Counted from the first letter of the stretch, positions 55,703 to 63,741 are shown. The stretch is DNA of 64,000 nucleotides from Pseudomonas sp. TH41 (GCF_016650695.1 NZ_JAEKFH010000003.1:392001-456000); one strand, 5' to 3'. Notes: generated by a model not told the origin, from the letters alone. Program-made: numbers and translations.

Positions 55703-57031
55703 ATGTTCGTTCCTGACAAGGTCCTGGCCTTGAACAATGCCATCGGGCTTCTGGTCGTCGCCGCCATGAACCCCGAGCAGCCGAATGTCGAAGCGCTGCT
55801 GAGTGACTTTCGACTCTGCCTCAATGACTACGACACCTGGGCTGAAGCCTTCTGGACGGGCACGGCGCTGGATATCGAGCAGGTGTTCAAGGTCGGCAAT
55901 GAAGTCCGGCTTATCGCGCCCAAAAACTCCACCACACCGATGAGCTCGACCGTTACTTCATGCCCGGCCAGCGGTCCGTTGACGTTGGTGCATATGTTCG
56001 ACGCTGCGCGGTTTGTACCGATCGGCAATACGCCGGTGATGCTCGAACCGTTGATTTCCGACGTGGCAGGTGCTCAGACGTTCGGCGAGCCGAGGTATCA
56101 CCAGATTGGCCCCAGCGGCATTCTGGAAATCTCCGATTGCGAGCGCAGCCTGCGTTATCGCATCACCTTCTTTCCCGACGTTTCCACTGATCACGTCAAA
56201 GCGCTTTATGCCTCTTATCAAGGCGTCATCAGCCACCTGGAAGGCTGGCTGCGTCACGAGTGGACAACCGAATTCGAACCCTCATGGGCCGCGTTCTCCG
56301 GGGCTGGTTTTACTGATCGCTACCGCATGCTGCAACGGGCCGACTGGCGTGGTTTCGAGAAGTCGCTGCACGGTGTGTGGGATGACGTGAAGCAGGTTTA
56401 CGCCCTGGTGTCGGACCTGCAAGCCAACAGCGAAAAACTCCTTGAGTACCTGACCGAGGCCGAACTTGAGTCATTGCTGAACGCTTCGTCTGAAGCCATC
56501 GCCAATGTGTTGCTGATGTTGAGTGACGAACCCTTGATGTTCATTCATCTCGCGGCCTTCACCAGTTGGCTGAACATGTTGCCGCCGCAATACATCGCCG
56601 AAGTCGTCGCGGAAATTCGCACAGAAATACTGATTGGTTTCCTGCTGGCGTGCCTCACCGGCCCTGCGGGTTTGACGCTCGGCATCAGCGCCAAAGTGCT
56701 GAGCAAAATCAAGTCCGTACGAGCCCGACAATGGCTGGCCGGCATGGGTTCGCGATTGGCCGAACTGACGGCCAGGACTGACCTGACCGATCACGCCAGC
56801 GCGCTCAAGCCCTTGATGGTCAATGCCAGAAATGCACCGCTGACACCTGCGCCTGTCATTCCGTTGCAAATCACCGCCGGTGAATCACCAGCAGTGCGGG
56901 TGAAAAATCCCGTTGCCATTGCTCGCAACAAGTCTGAACCCAGACCCGCCTGGAGCGGCAGGAACATCGCGACGAGGCCTCGGACCAGGCGAAAAACCCT
57001 AATGGCGATAGCGCCGATTGCGCACCGTTGA
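55703..57031 (+). CDS. N-terminal segment of a frameshifted Rhs toxin
   Basis: The 442-residue product has no catalytic motif that I recognise. It is mostly soluble, with a hydrophobic stretch near 310-340 (EILIGFLLACLTGPAGLTLG) that could act in membrane passage. The start has GAGGGG upstream. Sense ends near KSEPRP; the final 30 residues are arginine-rich and look out of frame. The Rhs core frame is open from 56938 and reads TQTRLERQEHRDEASDQAKN, so the two are probably one gene split by a one-base deletion near 56938. The alternative is two coupled genes, since TTGA overlaps at 57028. Confidence 0.7.
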   Translation: MFVPDKVLALNNAIGLLVVAAMNPEQPNVEALLSDFRLCLNDYDTWAEAFWTGTALDIEQVFKVGNEVRLIAPKNSTTPMSSTVTSCPASGPLTLVHMFDAARFVPIGNTPVMLEPLISDVAGAQTFGEPRYHQIGPSGILEISDCERSLRYRITFFPDVSTDHVKALYASYQGVISHLEGWLRHEWTTEFEPSWAAFSGAGFTDRYRMLQRADWRGFEKSLHGVWDDVKQVYALVSDLQANSEKLLEYLTEAELESLLNASSEAIANVLLMLSDEPLMFIHLAAFTSWLNMLPPQYIAEVVAEIRTEILIGFLLACLTGPAGLTLGISAKVLSKIKSVRARQWLAGMGSRLAELTARTDLTDHASALKPLMVNARNAPLTPAPVIPLQITAGESPAVRVKNPVAIARNKSEPRPAWSGRNIATRPRTRRKTLMAIAPIAHR

Positions 57032-60000
57032 CCTGTACCAGCGGCTGCCCGGTGTCGATGGTCACCGGCGAAGAACTGCTGACACTGACCGATGGCTCGC
57101 TGGACGGGATTTTGCCCTTCGACTTTACCCGGCTCTACCGCACCAGTGCGGCGGAGATTGATTGCGGCCTCGGGTTCGGCTGGAGTCATTCCCTCGCGCA
57201 TCGGCTGGAAATCAATGGCAATACCGTCATCTGGATCGATCACGAGAACCGCCGGACGACCTTCCCTCTACCCAGTGTCGAGCGCCCGACTATTCACAAC
57301 AGTCTATCGCGGGCAGCGATTTACCTGGGGGGCGAACCTGAGGAACTGATCCTCGCCATGACGGGCGAGGCAGCGCGGTTCTACCACTTTCGTACGGGAC
57401 GATTGACGGCAATCAGCGATGCCTTTGGCAATCGGCTTACGGTGCAAAGGGATTGCGCTGACAGGATTCAGCGTCTCGACAACGGCGCCGGGCGTTCGCT
57501 GCGGTTGCGCTACGAGCGCCGACAGATAGTCGCCGTCGACTATCAGAGCTTTCAGCCGGCTGCCACGCAGGAAGATGCCTGGAAAACCGAGCAAACACTG
57601 GTTACCTACCGCTATGACGCCTGCCATCACTTAGTCGAAGCGATCAATGCAGCGGGCGAAAACGAACGCTACGACTACGACAACCAGCACGTCATTCTTC
57701 AACGGCAGCTGGCCGGTGGGGCAAGTTTTTATTGGGAATGGGAACGGTCTGGCAAAGCCGCGCGATGCATCCGGCACTGGGCGTCGTTTTCGCAGATGGA
57801 CACCTCCTACGCCTGGGATGACAAAGGCAGTGTTGTTGTTAAACACGCCGATGGCAGCGAAGAGGTTTACCAGCACGACGATCAGGCGCGGCTGGTGCGG
57901 CGGGTCGAGCCCAATGGTGCAGAACACCGCAAGGCCTACGATGACAAGGGCCGGTTGATTGCCGAACAGAGTCCACTGGGGGCGATTACCCACTACCACT
58001 ACGACGAGATCGGACGGCTGACCGCTCTGATTCCGTCCGAAGGCGAGCCGACGTCCTACGAATATCGCAACGGTTTCCTGCTGGCGCGGTATCGCGGCAA
58101 AGCGGTGTGGACGTATCAGCGAAACGCCCAGGGTCAGGTGATCGAGGCGAGCGATCCCGAGGGGCACGTCACCCATTACCACCACGATGCCCAAGGGCGA
58201 TTGCTGTCGATCCGGCACCCGGACAACAGCCGCCACACCTTCACCTGGAACGGGTTGGGCCAGCTGGTCGAAGAAACCTTGCCGGACGGCGGTCAACGGC
58301 GTTTTTCCTACGATGTTTTGGGGCGGCAGATTACCCGTCAGGACGAACACGGTGCCGTTTTCCAGTACCAATGGGATGCCGTCGGACGACTGATCCAGAC
58401 GATTTTTCCTACCGGTGCCAGCCGCGCCTTCAGCTACAACGCCTACGGCAAGATCACCGCCGAACGTGATGAACTGGGCCGCGTTACCCGCTTTGAGTAC
58501 GCGGATGAACTGCACCGGGTCAGTCGCCGGATCAATCCCGATGGCACGCAACTGCGTTATCGCTACGACAACGCCCAGCTACTACTGACCGAGATCGAAA
58601 ACGAATCCGGCGAAAAATATCAGCTGGACTACACGCCAAATGGATTGATCCGACAGGAAACCGGCTTCGACGGTCGACGCACCGCGTATGCCTACGACCT
58701 CAATGGTCATCTGCTGGAAAAAACCGAATTCGGCGACGATGGGTCGCGACTGATTACCGCCTATCAACGTGATTCTGCGGGACGCCTGCTGGTCAAAACC
58801 CTGCCCGATGGGGTTAACGTCGAATACCGCTACGACAGCCTCAGTCGACTGGTCAATGTCGATGATGGCCACGACCACCCGCTGGAATTCGAATACGACG
58901 CCCAGGATCGCCTGATCACCGAGCATCAGGGCTGGGGCACCTTGCATTATCGCTATGACGCCTGTGGCCAGCTCAACCATGTGCGTTTGCCGGACAACAG
59001 CAAACTCGATTACCGGCGCGCCAAGGGTGGCGCACTCATCGCCATCGACCTGAATGGCGCCCGACTGACGTCGCATACCGTTCTCGCCGGCCGCGAACAA
59101 AACCGTCAACAAGGTCTGTTGCTCAGCGACTACCAGTACGACGACCAGGGTCGCCTGAAAGCCCACAGCGTCCGCCAAAACCGACAATCGCTGTATCGCC
59201 GCGACTATGCCTACACCGCCAACGGCAACCTCGATCACATTGCCGACACGCGACTCGGCCAACGCAACTACCAATACGACCCTCTTGACCGCCTGATCCG
59301 CGTCCATCACTCCCGCGACCACCAACCGGAAACCTTCGCCCACGACCCGAGCGGCAACCTGCTGATGCAGGGTCGTCCAGGCCCGACCACCCTCAACGGC
59401 AACCGCCTGCTGATGCAAGGCGATCGGCACTACGACTATGACGCCTTCGGCAACCTGATTCGCGAACGGCGAGGCACAGCCCAAAAACTCGTCACTGAAT
59501 ACCGTTACGACTGCCAGCATCGGCTGATCGGCGCCACCCTGCCCAACGGCAGCCAGGCAAGCTACCGCTACGACGCCTTCGGCCGCCGCATCAGCAAAAC
59601 CGTCGACGGCAAAACCACCGAATTCTTCTGGCAGGGCGACCGCCTCGTCGCCGAAAGCAGTCACGAGCATTACCGCAGTTACCTCTACGAACCCGGCACC
59701 TTCCGCCCTCTGGCCATGCTCGACGGCAAAGGCCCGCGCAAAGCGTGCCCGTTTTATTACCAACTCGACCACCTCGGCACCCCCCAAGAACTCACCGACT
59801 ACAGCGGCGACATCGTCTGGGCCGCCCAGTACACCGCCTATGGCCGCCTCACCCGCCTCAGTCGCGACACCTATCAAGTGCTTGATCAGCCACTGCGCTT
59901 CCAGGGGCAATACTTCGATGCGGAGACGGGGCTGCATTACAACCGGCATCGTTACTACAATCCGGAGGTTGGACGGTACCTGACGCAGGATCCGCTCAAG

Positions 60001-60393
60001 CTGGCGGGCGGGTTGAATGGGTACCGGTACGCGCTGAACCCGACGGGGTGGGTTGATCCGTTGGGGTTGAATGATTGTCCGGGGGTGGGTGGGTGTAAGA
60101 GGCCGGTGGCTGGGGATGGGGATCCGGCTGGGAAGGTGGGGGTTGATGAGGGGGGCCCGAAAGTCCCACCCCAAAAGAAAAGAATTATTATTTGTACCGC
60201 GGTGACGGTCGAGAACCATGGGAGATTTTTGAGGCTGGATTTGAACCATTGGGGGACAGTAAAGATTTATATCTGCACGCTTTGGATAACCGAAGTCCTC
60301 CTAGCTACTTTGTCAGCACCTCGATTGAAGAGAAAGAGGCAAAAATATTTGCCACAGGTTACGGACTTGCCGACGGATATGTTTATGTATTAA
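56938..60393 (+). CDS. Rhs core shell with YD repeats
   Basis: The open frame runs from 56938; an independent start would be TTG 57028, giving 1121 residues. It opens with the DUF6531-type start GCPVSMVTGEELLTLTDGSL. It then carries many tyrosine-aspartate repeats of the form YxYDxxGRL from about residue 150 to 950, which build the hollow shell that encloses a toxin. The hyperconserved core end is present: GRYLTQDPLKLAGGLNGYRY near residue 990, then DPLGL. After DPLGL a G-rich linker follows. In this frame the last 70 residues (from about KVPPQKK) are not toxin-like; the toxin is in the -1 frame. No VgrG, PAAR or EagR gene is seen in the window. Confidence 0.85.
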   Translation, partial: TQTRLERQEHRDEASDQAKNPNGDSADCAPLTCTSGCPVSMVTGEELLTLTDGSLDGILPFDFTRLYRTSAAEIDCGLGFGWSHSLAHRLEINGNTVIWIDHENRRTTFPLPSVERPTIHNSLSRAAIYLGGEPEELILAMTGEAARFYHFRTGRLTAISDAFGNRLTVQRDCADRIQRLDNGAGRSLRLRYERRQIVAVDYQSFQPAATQEDAWKTEQTLVTYRYDACHHLVEAINAAGENERYDYDNQHVILQRQLAGGASFYWEWERSGKAARCIRHWASFSQMDTSYAWDDKGSVVVKHADGSEEVYQHDDQARLVRRVEPNGAEHRKAYDDKGRLIAEQSPLGAITHYHYDEIGRLTALIPSEGEPTSYEYRNGFLLARYRGKAVWTYQRNAQGQVIEASDPEGHVTHYHHDAQGRLLSIRHPDNSRHTFTWNGLGQLVEETLPDGGQRRFSYDVLGRQITRQDEHGAVFQYQWDAVGRLIQTIFPTGASRAFSYNAYGKITAERDELGRVTRFEYADELHRVSRRINPDGTQLRYRYDNAQLLLTEIENESGEKYQLDYTPNGLIRQETGFDGRRTAYAYDLNGHLLEKTEFGDDGSRLITAYQRDSAGRLLVKTLPDGVNVEYRYDSLSRLVNVDDGHDHPLEFEYDAQDRLITEHQGWGTLHYRYDACGQLNHVRLPDNSKLDYRRAKGGALIAIDLNGARLTSHTVLAGREQNRQQGLLLSDYQYDDQGRLKAHSVRQNRQSLYRRDYAYTANGNLDHIADTRLGQRNYQYDPLDRLIRVHHSRDHQPETFAHDPSGNLLMQGRPGPTTLNGNRLLMQGDRHYDYDAFGNLIRERRGTAQKLVTEYRYDCQHRLIGATLPNGSQASYRYDAFGRRISKTVDGKTTEFFWQGDRLVAESSHEHYRSYLYEPGTFRPLAMLDGKGPRKACPFYYQLDHLGTPQELTDYSGDIVWAAQYTAYGRLTRLSRDTYQVLDQPLRFQGQYFDAETGLHYNRHRYYNPEVGRYLTQDPLKLAGGLNGYRYALNPTGWVDPLGLNDCPGVGGCKRPVAGDGDPAGKVGVDEGGPKVPPQKKRIIICTAVTVENHGRFLRLDLNHWGTVKIYICTLWITEVLLATLSAPRLKRKRQKYLPQVTDLPTDMFMY

Positions 60394-60569
60394 AAAACAT
60401 TCGCGGAATCGATGTAAATAAAGAGCTAGGCATCCTGTCGCCGCATAGACGCGAGGTTGAAATAGCATTTCCAGGAGGAATAAAAAATCACGATATTGTC
60501 GGCGCCACGCCTGTATACGATGACGGCAGTTACAAAGGCTATTCAATACCCAATCCGTTTAGGAAATAA
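60150..60569 (+). CDS. Rhs C-terminal tip: cholera-toxin-A-like ADP-ribosyltransferase
   Basis: This frame opens just after a TGA at 60147 and reads GGPESPTPKEKNYYLYRGDG, so it is a C-terminal part without its own convincing start; a TTG at 60192 is the first candidate. It has the R-S-E triad of ADP-ribosyltransferases: Arg in YRGD, the STS motif in YFVSTS, and E-x-E in REVEIAFPGGI. The spacing follows cholera toxin A closely, including NxELG and SPH before the glutamates. The target is unknown. GC content falls sharply here. It joins the Rhs core by a -1 shift at the G run 60150-60155, and its TAA overlaps the next gene (TAATG). Confidence 0.85.
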   Translation, partial: GGPESPTPKEKNYYLYRGDGREPWEIFEAGFEPLGDSKDLYLHALDNRSPPSYFVSTSIEEKEAKIFATGYGLADGYVYVLKNIRGIDVNKELGILSPHRREVEIAFPGGIKNHDIVGATPVYDDGSYKGYSIPNPFRK

Positions 60570-61009
60570 TGATGAAACCAATTGAGATATTCATAAATAC
60601 CCAAGGGGTGGTAGAGACTGCCACAGTCGAATGCGATAGAAAAAAACTCACCCTCACATTCACAATGCAAAACGGCTTAAAAAAAACCTATTCCGCTTAT
60701 GACCTTTACGCATGCTTTGGCATGTTGAGAGCCGACCATCCTGAGATAAAGTTTTTATGTAAGGGTGCCAAATTAAATGTTCACCCTTCACGAATGTCTT
60801 CTCAAATGTCAAACGGCTTAGTCGCATATGAACTTAAGCTTGGAATCCCCAGCGAAGAAGAGGACATAGTAAGAATTTTTGACTACGACGACGAAAGCAT
60901 TACCAGCAACATCGAGGAACAAAGAGCTTTTTATAAAAAATGGATTGACTCCTTAGCAATTTCATCGACAGAAGAAACTGATGAGAACCCTCTAAAAAAC
61001 AACCAGTAA
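60569..61009 (+). CDS. Probable immunity protein for the Rhs-ART toxin, copy 1
   Basis: This 146-residue, AT-rich gene has no family that I can name. It starts MMKPIEIFINTQGVVETATV and overlaps the toxin stop by two bases (TAATG), which is the usual place for an immunity gene. The protein is soluble with no signal peptide and has a lysine-rich N-terminal half and an acidic C-terminal half. It shares about a third or more of its residues with the next gene, notably EFLCKGAK-like, PSRM and SQMSNG. An ADP-ribosyl hydrolase motif is not visible, so it may block the toxin by binding. Confidence 0.7.
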   Translation: MMKPIEIFINTQGVVETATVECDRKKLTLTFTMQNGLKKTYSAYDLYACFGMLRADHPEIKFLCKGAKLNVHPSRMSSQMSNGLVAYELKLGIPSEEEDIVRIFDYDDESITSNIEEQRAFYKKWIDSLAISSTEETDENPLKNNQ

Positions 61010-61169
61010 TATATTTATCTAAATTTATCAAAATATTTCTTGGCGACCAGAAAATTTCGTAACAGCCAAGCGAAACCTATAAATTCTCATAATACAAAAT
61101 CACAATTAAAAACTATCAACCACTTTTTCAACTTCTGAAATAAAACCTTCAACTCACAGAGTAAACACC

Positions 61170-61559
61170 ATGAAACACCACATAAAACTAAAAATCGGAA
61201 ACATCATTGAAACCGCCACGTTAAACGAGAGTTTCAGCTCGCTAACATTCTCACGAAAAAATGGATTTAAGAAAACCTACACAGATCACGACCTATATTT
61301 ATGCCTAGCACAAATCCGACAAGAATTCCCTGATATAGAATTCCTTTGTAAAGGAGCAAAGATTAATGTATTTCCATCACGAATGTGCTCCCAGATGAGC
61401 AATGGCGCAGTAGCGTATGAATTGACAATGGGAAAGCAGGCACTGAGAAGCGATGTGGTGCATATATTTGACTATGAGGAAAACAATCTGACAAACGACC
61501 CAAATGTGCAGAAAGACTTCTTTTTGCGCTGGGTTGAGTCTGATATTTCGGAGGAATGA
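61170..61559 (+). CDS. Probable immunity protein, paralogous copy 2
   Basis: This 129-residue protein is clearly related to the preceding one: KKTYTDHDLYLC, FLCKGAKINV, PSRMCSQMSNG and FDYEEN line up in order with no large gaps. It is shorter at the C terminus. An AT-rich gap of 160 bases without coding signs separates the two, so it may have its own promoter. A second immunity copy may guard against a related toxin tip once carried by this Rhs locus. Confidence 0.65.
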   Translation: MKHHIKLKIGNIIETATLNESFSSLTFSRKNGFKKTYTDHDLYLCLAQIRQEFPDIEFLCKGAKINVFPSRMCSQMSNGAVAYELTMGKQALRSDVVHIFDYEENNLTNDPNVQKDFFLRWVESDISEE

Positions 61560-61561
61560 TG

Positions 61562-61620
61562 CCGGGATCTTTTCAAGAGCTATCAGGATGGATCCTCGAC
61601 AAAATGGCGAGGATCCCGGC
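61562..61620. terminator. Possible hairpin after the immunity genes
   Basis: CCGGGATC near 61562 pairs with GATCCCGG near 61611, with an inner ATCCTCG/CGAGGAT stem around ACAAAATGG. A T run is poor, so function as an intrinsic terminator is uncertain. Confidence 0.4.
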
Positions 61621-61623
61621 GTC

Positions 61624-61830
61624 TTAACTCGGTTCCCCCGAACAATCATCCCCGGCAATATCCGGATCCGCCTCAACATCACCACGCTTCACACCAACAT
61701 CCGGCACCTGCTCCACTGCAGTGTCGTCATCATCAGGCGGACGTTGATCTCGACTCAACGAATCGGTAGGTGACGGCAGCGGGTATTCAGGGGTGTCATC
61801 GATGTCGGCGTCTTTCGGATCAGCGTTCAT
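61624..61830 (-). CDS. Small acidic disordered protein
   Basis: This 68-residue protein starts MNADPKDADIDDTPEYPLPS and is rich in D, P and E with no hydrophobic core. The ATG has GAGAGG five bases upstream. I do not recognise a family. Similar small acidic genes occur in Pseudomonas genomes, and the second acidic gene 100 bases away suggests a related origin. Confidence 0.65.
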   Translation of the reverse strand: MNADPKDADIDDTPEYPLPSPTDSLSRDQRPPDDDDTAVEQVPDVGVKRGDVEADPDIAGDDCSGEPS

Positions 61831-61935
61831 AAGCACCTCTCGAAGGGCCTGAAAAGCAGACCTTGAAATTTCGAGGACCCAATTAGGCGAGCGTTCGATA
61901 AAAGAGACGATCGGTCGACCTGAGCGCCAATCAGA

Positions 61936-62127
61936 TCAATTGTCGTCTACGTCGTCTTCCTCCTCTTCTTCATACTCGATGTTTCCGACATCGCCTGCGT
62001 CATCCGAATCATTGAGCGGCACAGTCGCGTCATCCATCAGTGAACCCGGATCTTCGTTGCCCGGGTCGTTGATGAATGGAAGGCCGCTCGGGCCTTTTTC
62101 TTCCTTGCCTTCGGTTTCTGGAGTCAT
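61936..62127 (-). CDS. Small acidic protein with a poly-acid tail
   Basis: This 63-residue protein starts MTPETEGKEEKGPSGLPFIN and ends in a tract of glutamate and aspartate (EYEEEEEDDVDDN). It is likely disordered. The ATG at 62127 fits the MTPE start shared with the glycine-zipper protein at 62943. Function unknown. Confidence 0.6.
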   Translation of the reverse strand: MTPETEGKEEKGPSGLPFINDPGNEDPGSLMDDATVPLNDSDDAGDVGNIEYEEEEEDDVDDN

Positions 62128-62281
62128 GGCATGCCTCACAACATTCAGGGGTGTATCACGTTCGAGGCGGCCTACGGCCAAACGTTCCGACCGCCTACGG
62201 ACAGATATGAAAAACCCGGCGCTGGGAGCCGTAACGCAATCTGTAATTGAATGGACTCGCCCAAGCCTACGTTCGGCTGTG

Positions 62282-62369
62282 TGTAGGAGCGAGCTTGCTC
62301 GCGATGGTCGTTCAGCCACAGAAAATGTGTCGGATGTTCCATCTTCGCGAGCAAGCTCGCTCCTACACG
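62282..62369. repeat. REP inverted pair, family B
   Basis: TGTAGGAGCGAGCTTGCTCG and CGAGCAAGCTCGCTCCTACA flank a spacer with AGAAAATGTGTCGG. Outer arms CGTTCGGCTG / CAGCCGAACG extend the pairing to about 62264-62381. Apart from this pair, the gap 62128-62481 shows nothing. Confidence 0.9.
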
Positions 62370-62481
62370 CAGCCGAACGCAGGCTTCGCCAGCTGCTACC
62401 AAGAGGGTGTTTCGCTTGAGATTTTCTTAACTGACTGGCATTTGGCGCTGGGCCGGGGTTCTGTGATCAGTCGATGTCGAA

Positions 62482-62943
62482 TTAACGATGTTTATATTTG
62501 TGCTTATGTTTGTGGCCGCCACCGGAATGGGAGCCGCCATTGTCACTGCCCAGGTTGTTGCCGACCGCGCCACCCGCCGCGCCACCCAGGCCTGCGCCGA
62601 TGGTCGAACCGGTTGAGCCGCCGAGGCTATTGCCGATCACCGAACCACCCGCCGAGCCTAACCCTCCGCCCACCGCTGCTTCTGTGCGACTGCCCTTCTT
62701 CGCACCCACTGCGCTACCGGCCGCGCCGCCCACGCCGGCGCCAATCGCCGCGCCGGTGCTGCCGCCCATTTGTCCGCCCACTACGTTACCGAGTGCACCA
62801 CCAAGACCACCGCCCACTGCGGCGGTGCCGTCACCGGCCGCCATCGCGCCCTGGGCGACCAAAAGTCCAAAAACAAACGCAGACAACGTCAAACGTCGAG
62901 CACTTAAACTTTTAACTTTCTTGCCGCTGGCTTCCGGTGTCAT
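62482..62943 (-). CDS. Secreted glycine-zipper protein with a His/Lys tail
   Basis: This 153-residue protein has a long basic start (MTPEASGKKVKSLSARR), a signal-peptide core ending near GAMAA, and about 100 residues of glycine-zipper repeats (GGxxG, GxGxGGA). The C-terminal tail alternates histidine and lysine (GGGHKHKHKYKHR), which could bind metal. Glycine zippers suggest membrane association or self-assembly. The next gene is a paralog without the tail. Confidence 0.75.
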   Translation of the reverse strand: MTPEASGKKVKSLSARRLTLSAFVFGLLVAQGAMAAGDGTAAVGGGLGGALGNVVGGQMGGSTGAAIGAGVGGAAGSAVGAKKGSRTEAAVGGGLGSAGGSVIGNSLGGSTGSTIGAGLGGAAGGAVGNNLGSDNGGSHSGGGHKHKHKYKHR

Positions 62944-63008
62944 GGTGTGCGTCCTTTCTTCATGGGGTATATGGGATTCGAGGCGCTGGAGTTAGAAACG
63001 TTCATAAA

Positions 63009-63040
63009 CCAAAAAGCCCGGCATCAAGCCGGGCTTTTTA
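63009..63040 (-). terminator. Intrinsic terminator after the second glycine-zipper gene
   Basis: AAAAAGCCCGGC and GCCGGGCTTTTT pair around ATCA, giving T runs on both strands. It lies 17 bases after the stop of the gene at 63057. Confidence 0.88.
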
Positions 63041-63056
63041 AGCTGATCGATCAGGA

Positions 63057-63428
63057 TCAGTGACCCTTGTGACCTTTAGCCAGATTGCTGCCTACGCCGC
63101 CGCCCAATGCGCCACCCAGGCCTGCACCAATGGTGGAACCGGTCTTGCCGCCCAGGCTGTTACCGATGATCGAACCACCGGCCGCGCCGACACCGCCACC
63201 AATGGCTGCTTTAGTGCGGCTGCCTTTGCGTGCTGTAACAGCACTGCCCGCCGCGCCCGCCACGCCAGCGCCGATTGCTGCGCCGGTGCTGCCGCCCATT
63301 TTCTGGCCAACCACATTGCCCAACGCGCCACCCAGACCGCCACCCAGCGCGGCAGTGCCGTCGCTAGCAGCCATCGCCCCTTGAGCAACCAAAAGCCCCA
63401 AAACCAGAGCGGGCAGTGTTAAACGCAT
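63057..63428 (-). CDS. Secreted glycine-zipper protein, paralog
   Basis: This 123-residue protein starts MRLTLPALVLGLLVAQGAMA (signal peptide) and carries the same glycine-zipper repeat series as its neighbour (GSTGAAIGAGVAGAAGSAV). It ends in KGHKGH, a short histidine/lysine tail. The ATG at 63428 follows GAGGTTTACGTC. A longer open frame upstream lacks family support. The pair arose by tandem duplication. Confidence 0.78.
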   Translation of the reverse strand: MRLTLPALVLGLLVAQGAMAASDGTAALGGGLGGALGNVVGQKMGGSTGAAIGAGVAGAAGSAVTARKGSRTKAAIGGGVGAAGGSIIGNSLGGKTGSTIGAGLGGALGGGVGSNLAKGHKGH

Positions 63429-63568
63429 GACGTAAACCTCAAAAAATAGAGAACCGAAAGGCCGGGGATTAAATGCTCTAGAGAAGGTAGCGTCCACACA
63501 AAAATCCGTCGCCACCTCGCTAATCGCGTCGATTGGACAGCTTTTATGGAAAAGGTTTTATGACAGGC

Positions 63569-63595
63569 AAAAAAAAAGCCCGCTGGGGAACGGGC
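63569..63595 (-). terminator. Intrinsic terminator, minus strand
   Basis: On the minus strand GCCCG and CGGGC pair around TTCCCCAG and are followed by nine T (the A run at 63569-63577). It lies between the second glycine-zipper gene and the CxxC gene. Confidence 0.75.
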
Positions 63596-63701
63596 CAGGT
63601 GTTGCTTTCTAACGGATGAGCTGAGCCTACGTAGCGCGGTGTGAAAAGTTTGTGAAAGTCGCAACGTCCAACATTTCCAGTCACCCCACCCTTCAGGCTT
63701 G

Positions 63702-63727
63702 AAAAAACCCCGCTAGATGGCGGGGTT
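63702..63727 (-). terminator. Intrinsic terminator of the small CxxC gene
   Basis: ACCCCGC (63707-63713) pairs with GCGGGGT (63720-63726); the A run at 63702-63707 reads as T on the minus strand. It is 15 bases after the stop. Confidence 0.85.
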
Positions 63728-63741
63728 GGTCTGGTGGTGGA

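Noticed and set aside
57028..57031. TTGA overlap as a true coupled start of a separate Rhs core gene
   Set aside because: The core frame is open and protein-like for 30 codons upstream of the TTG, which fits a frameshift within one gene better, though coupling remains possible.
63600..63640. A segment with tRNA-like words (CTAACGGATGAGCTGAGCC)
   Set aside because: No cloverleaf can be completed; acceptor and T arms are missing.
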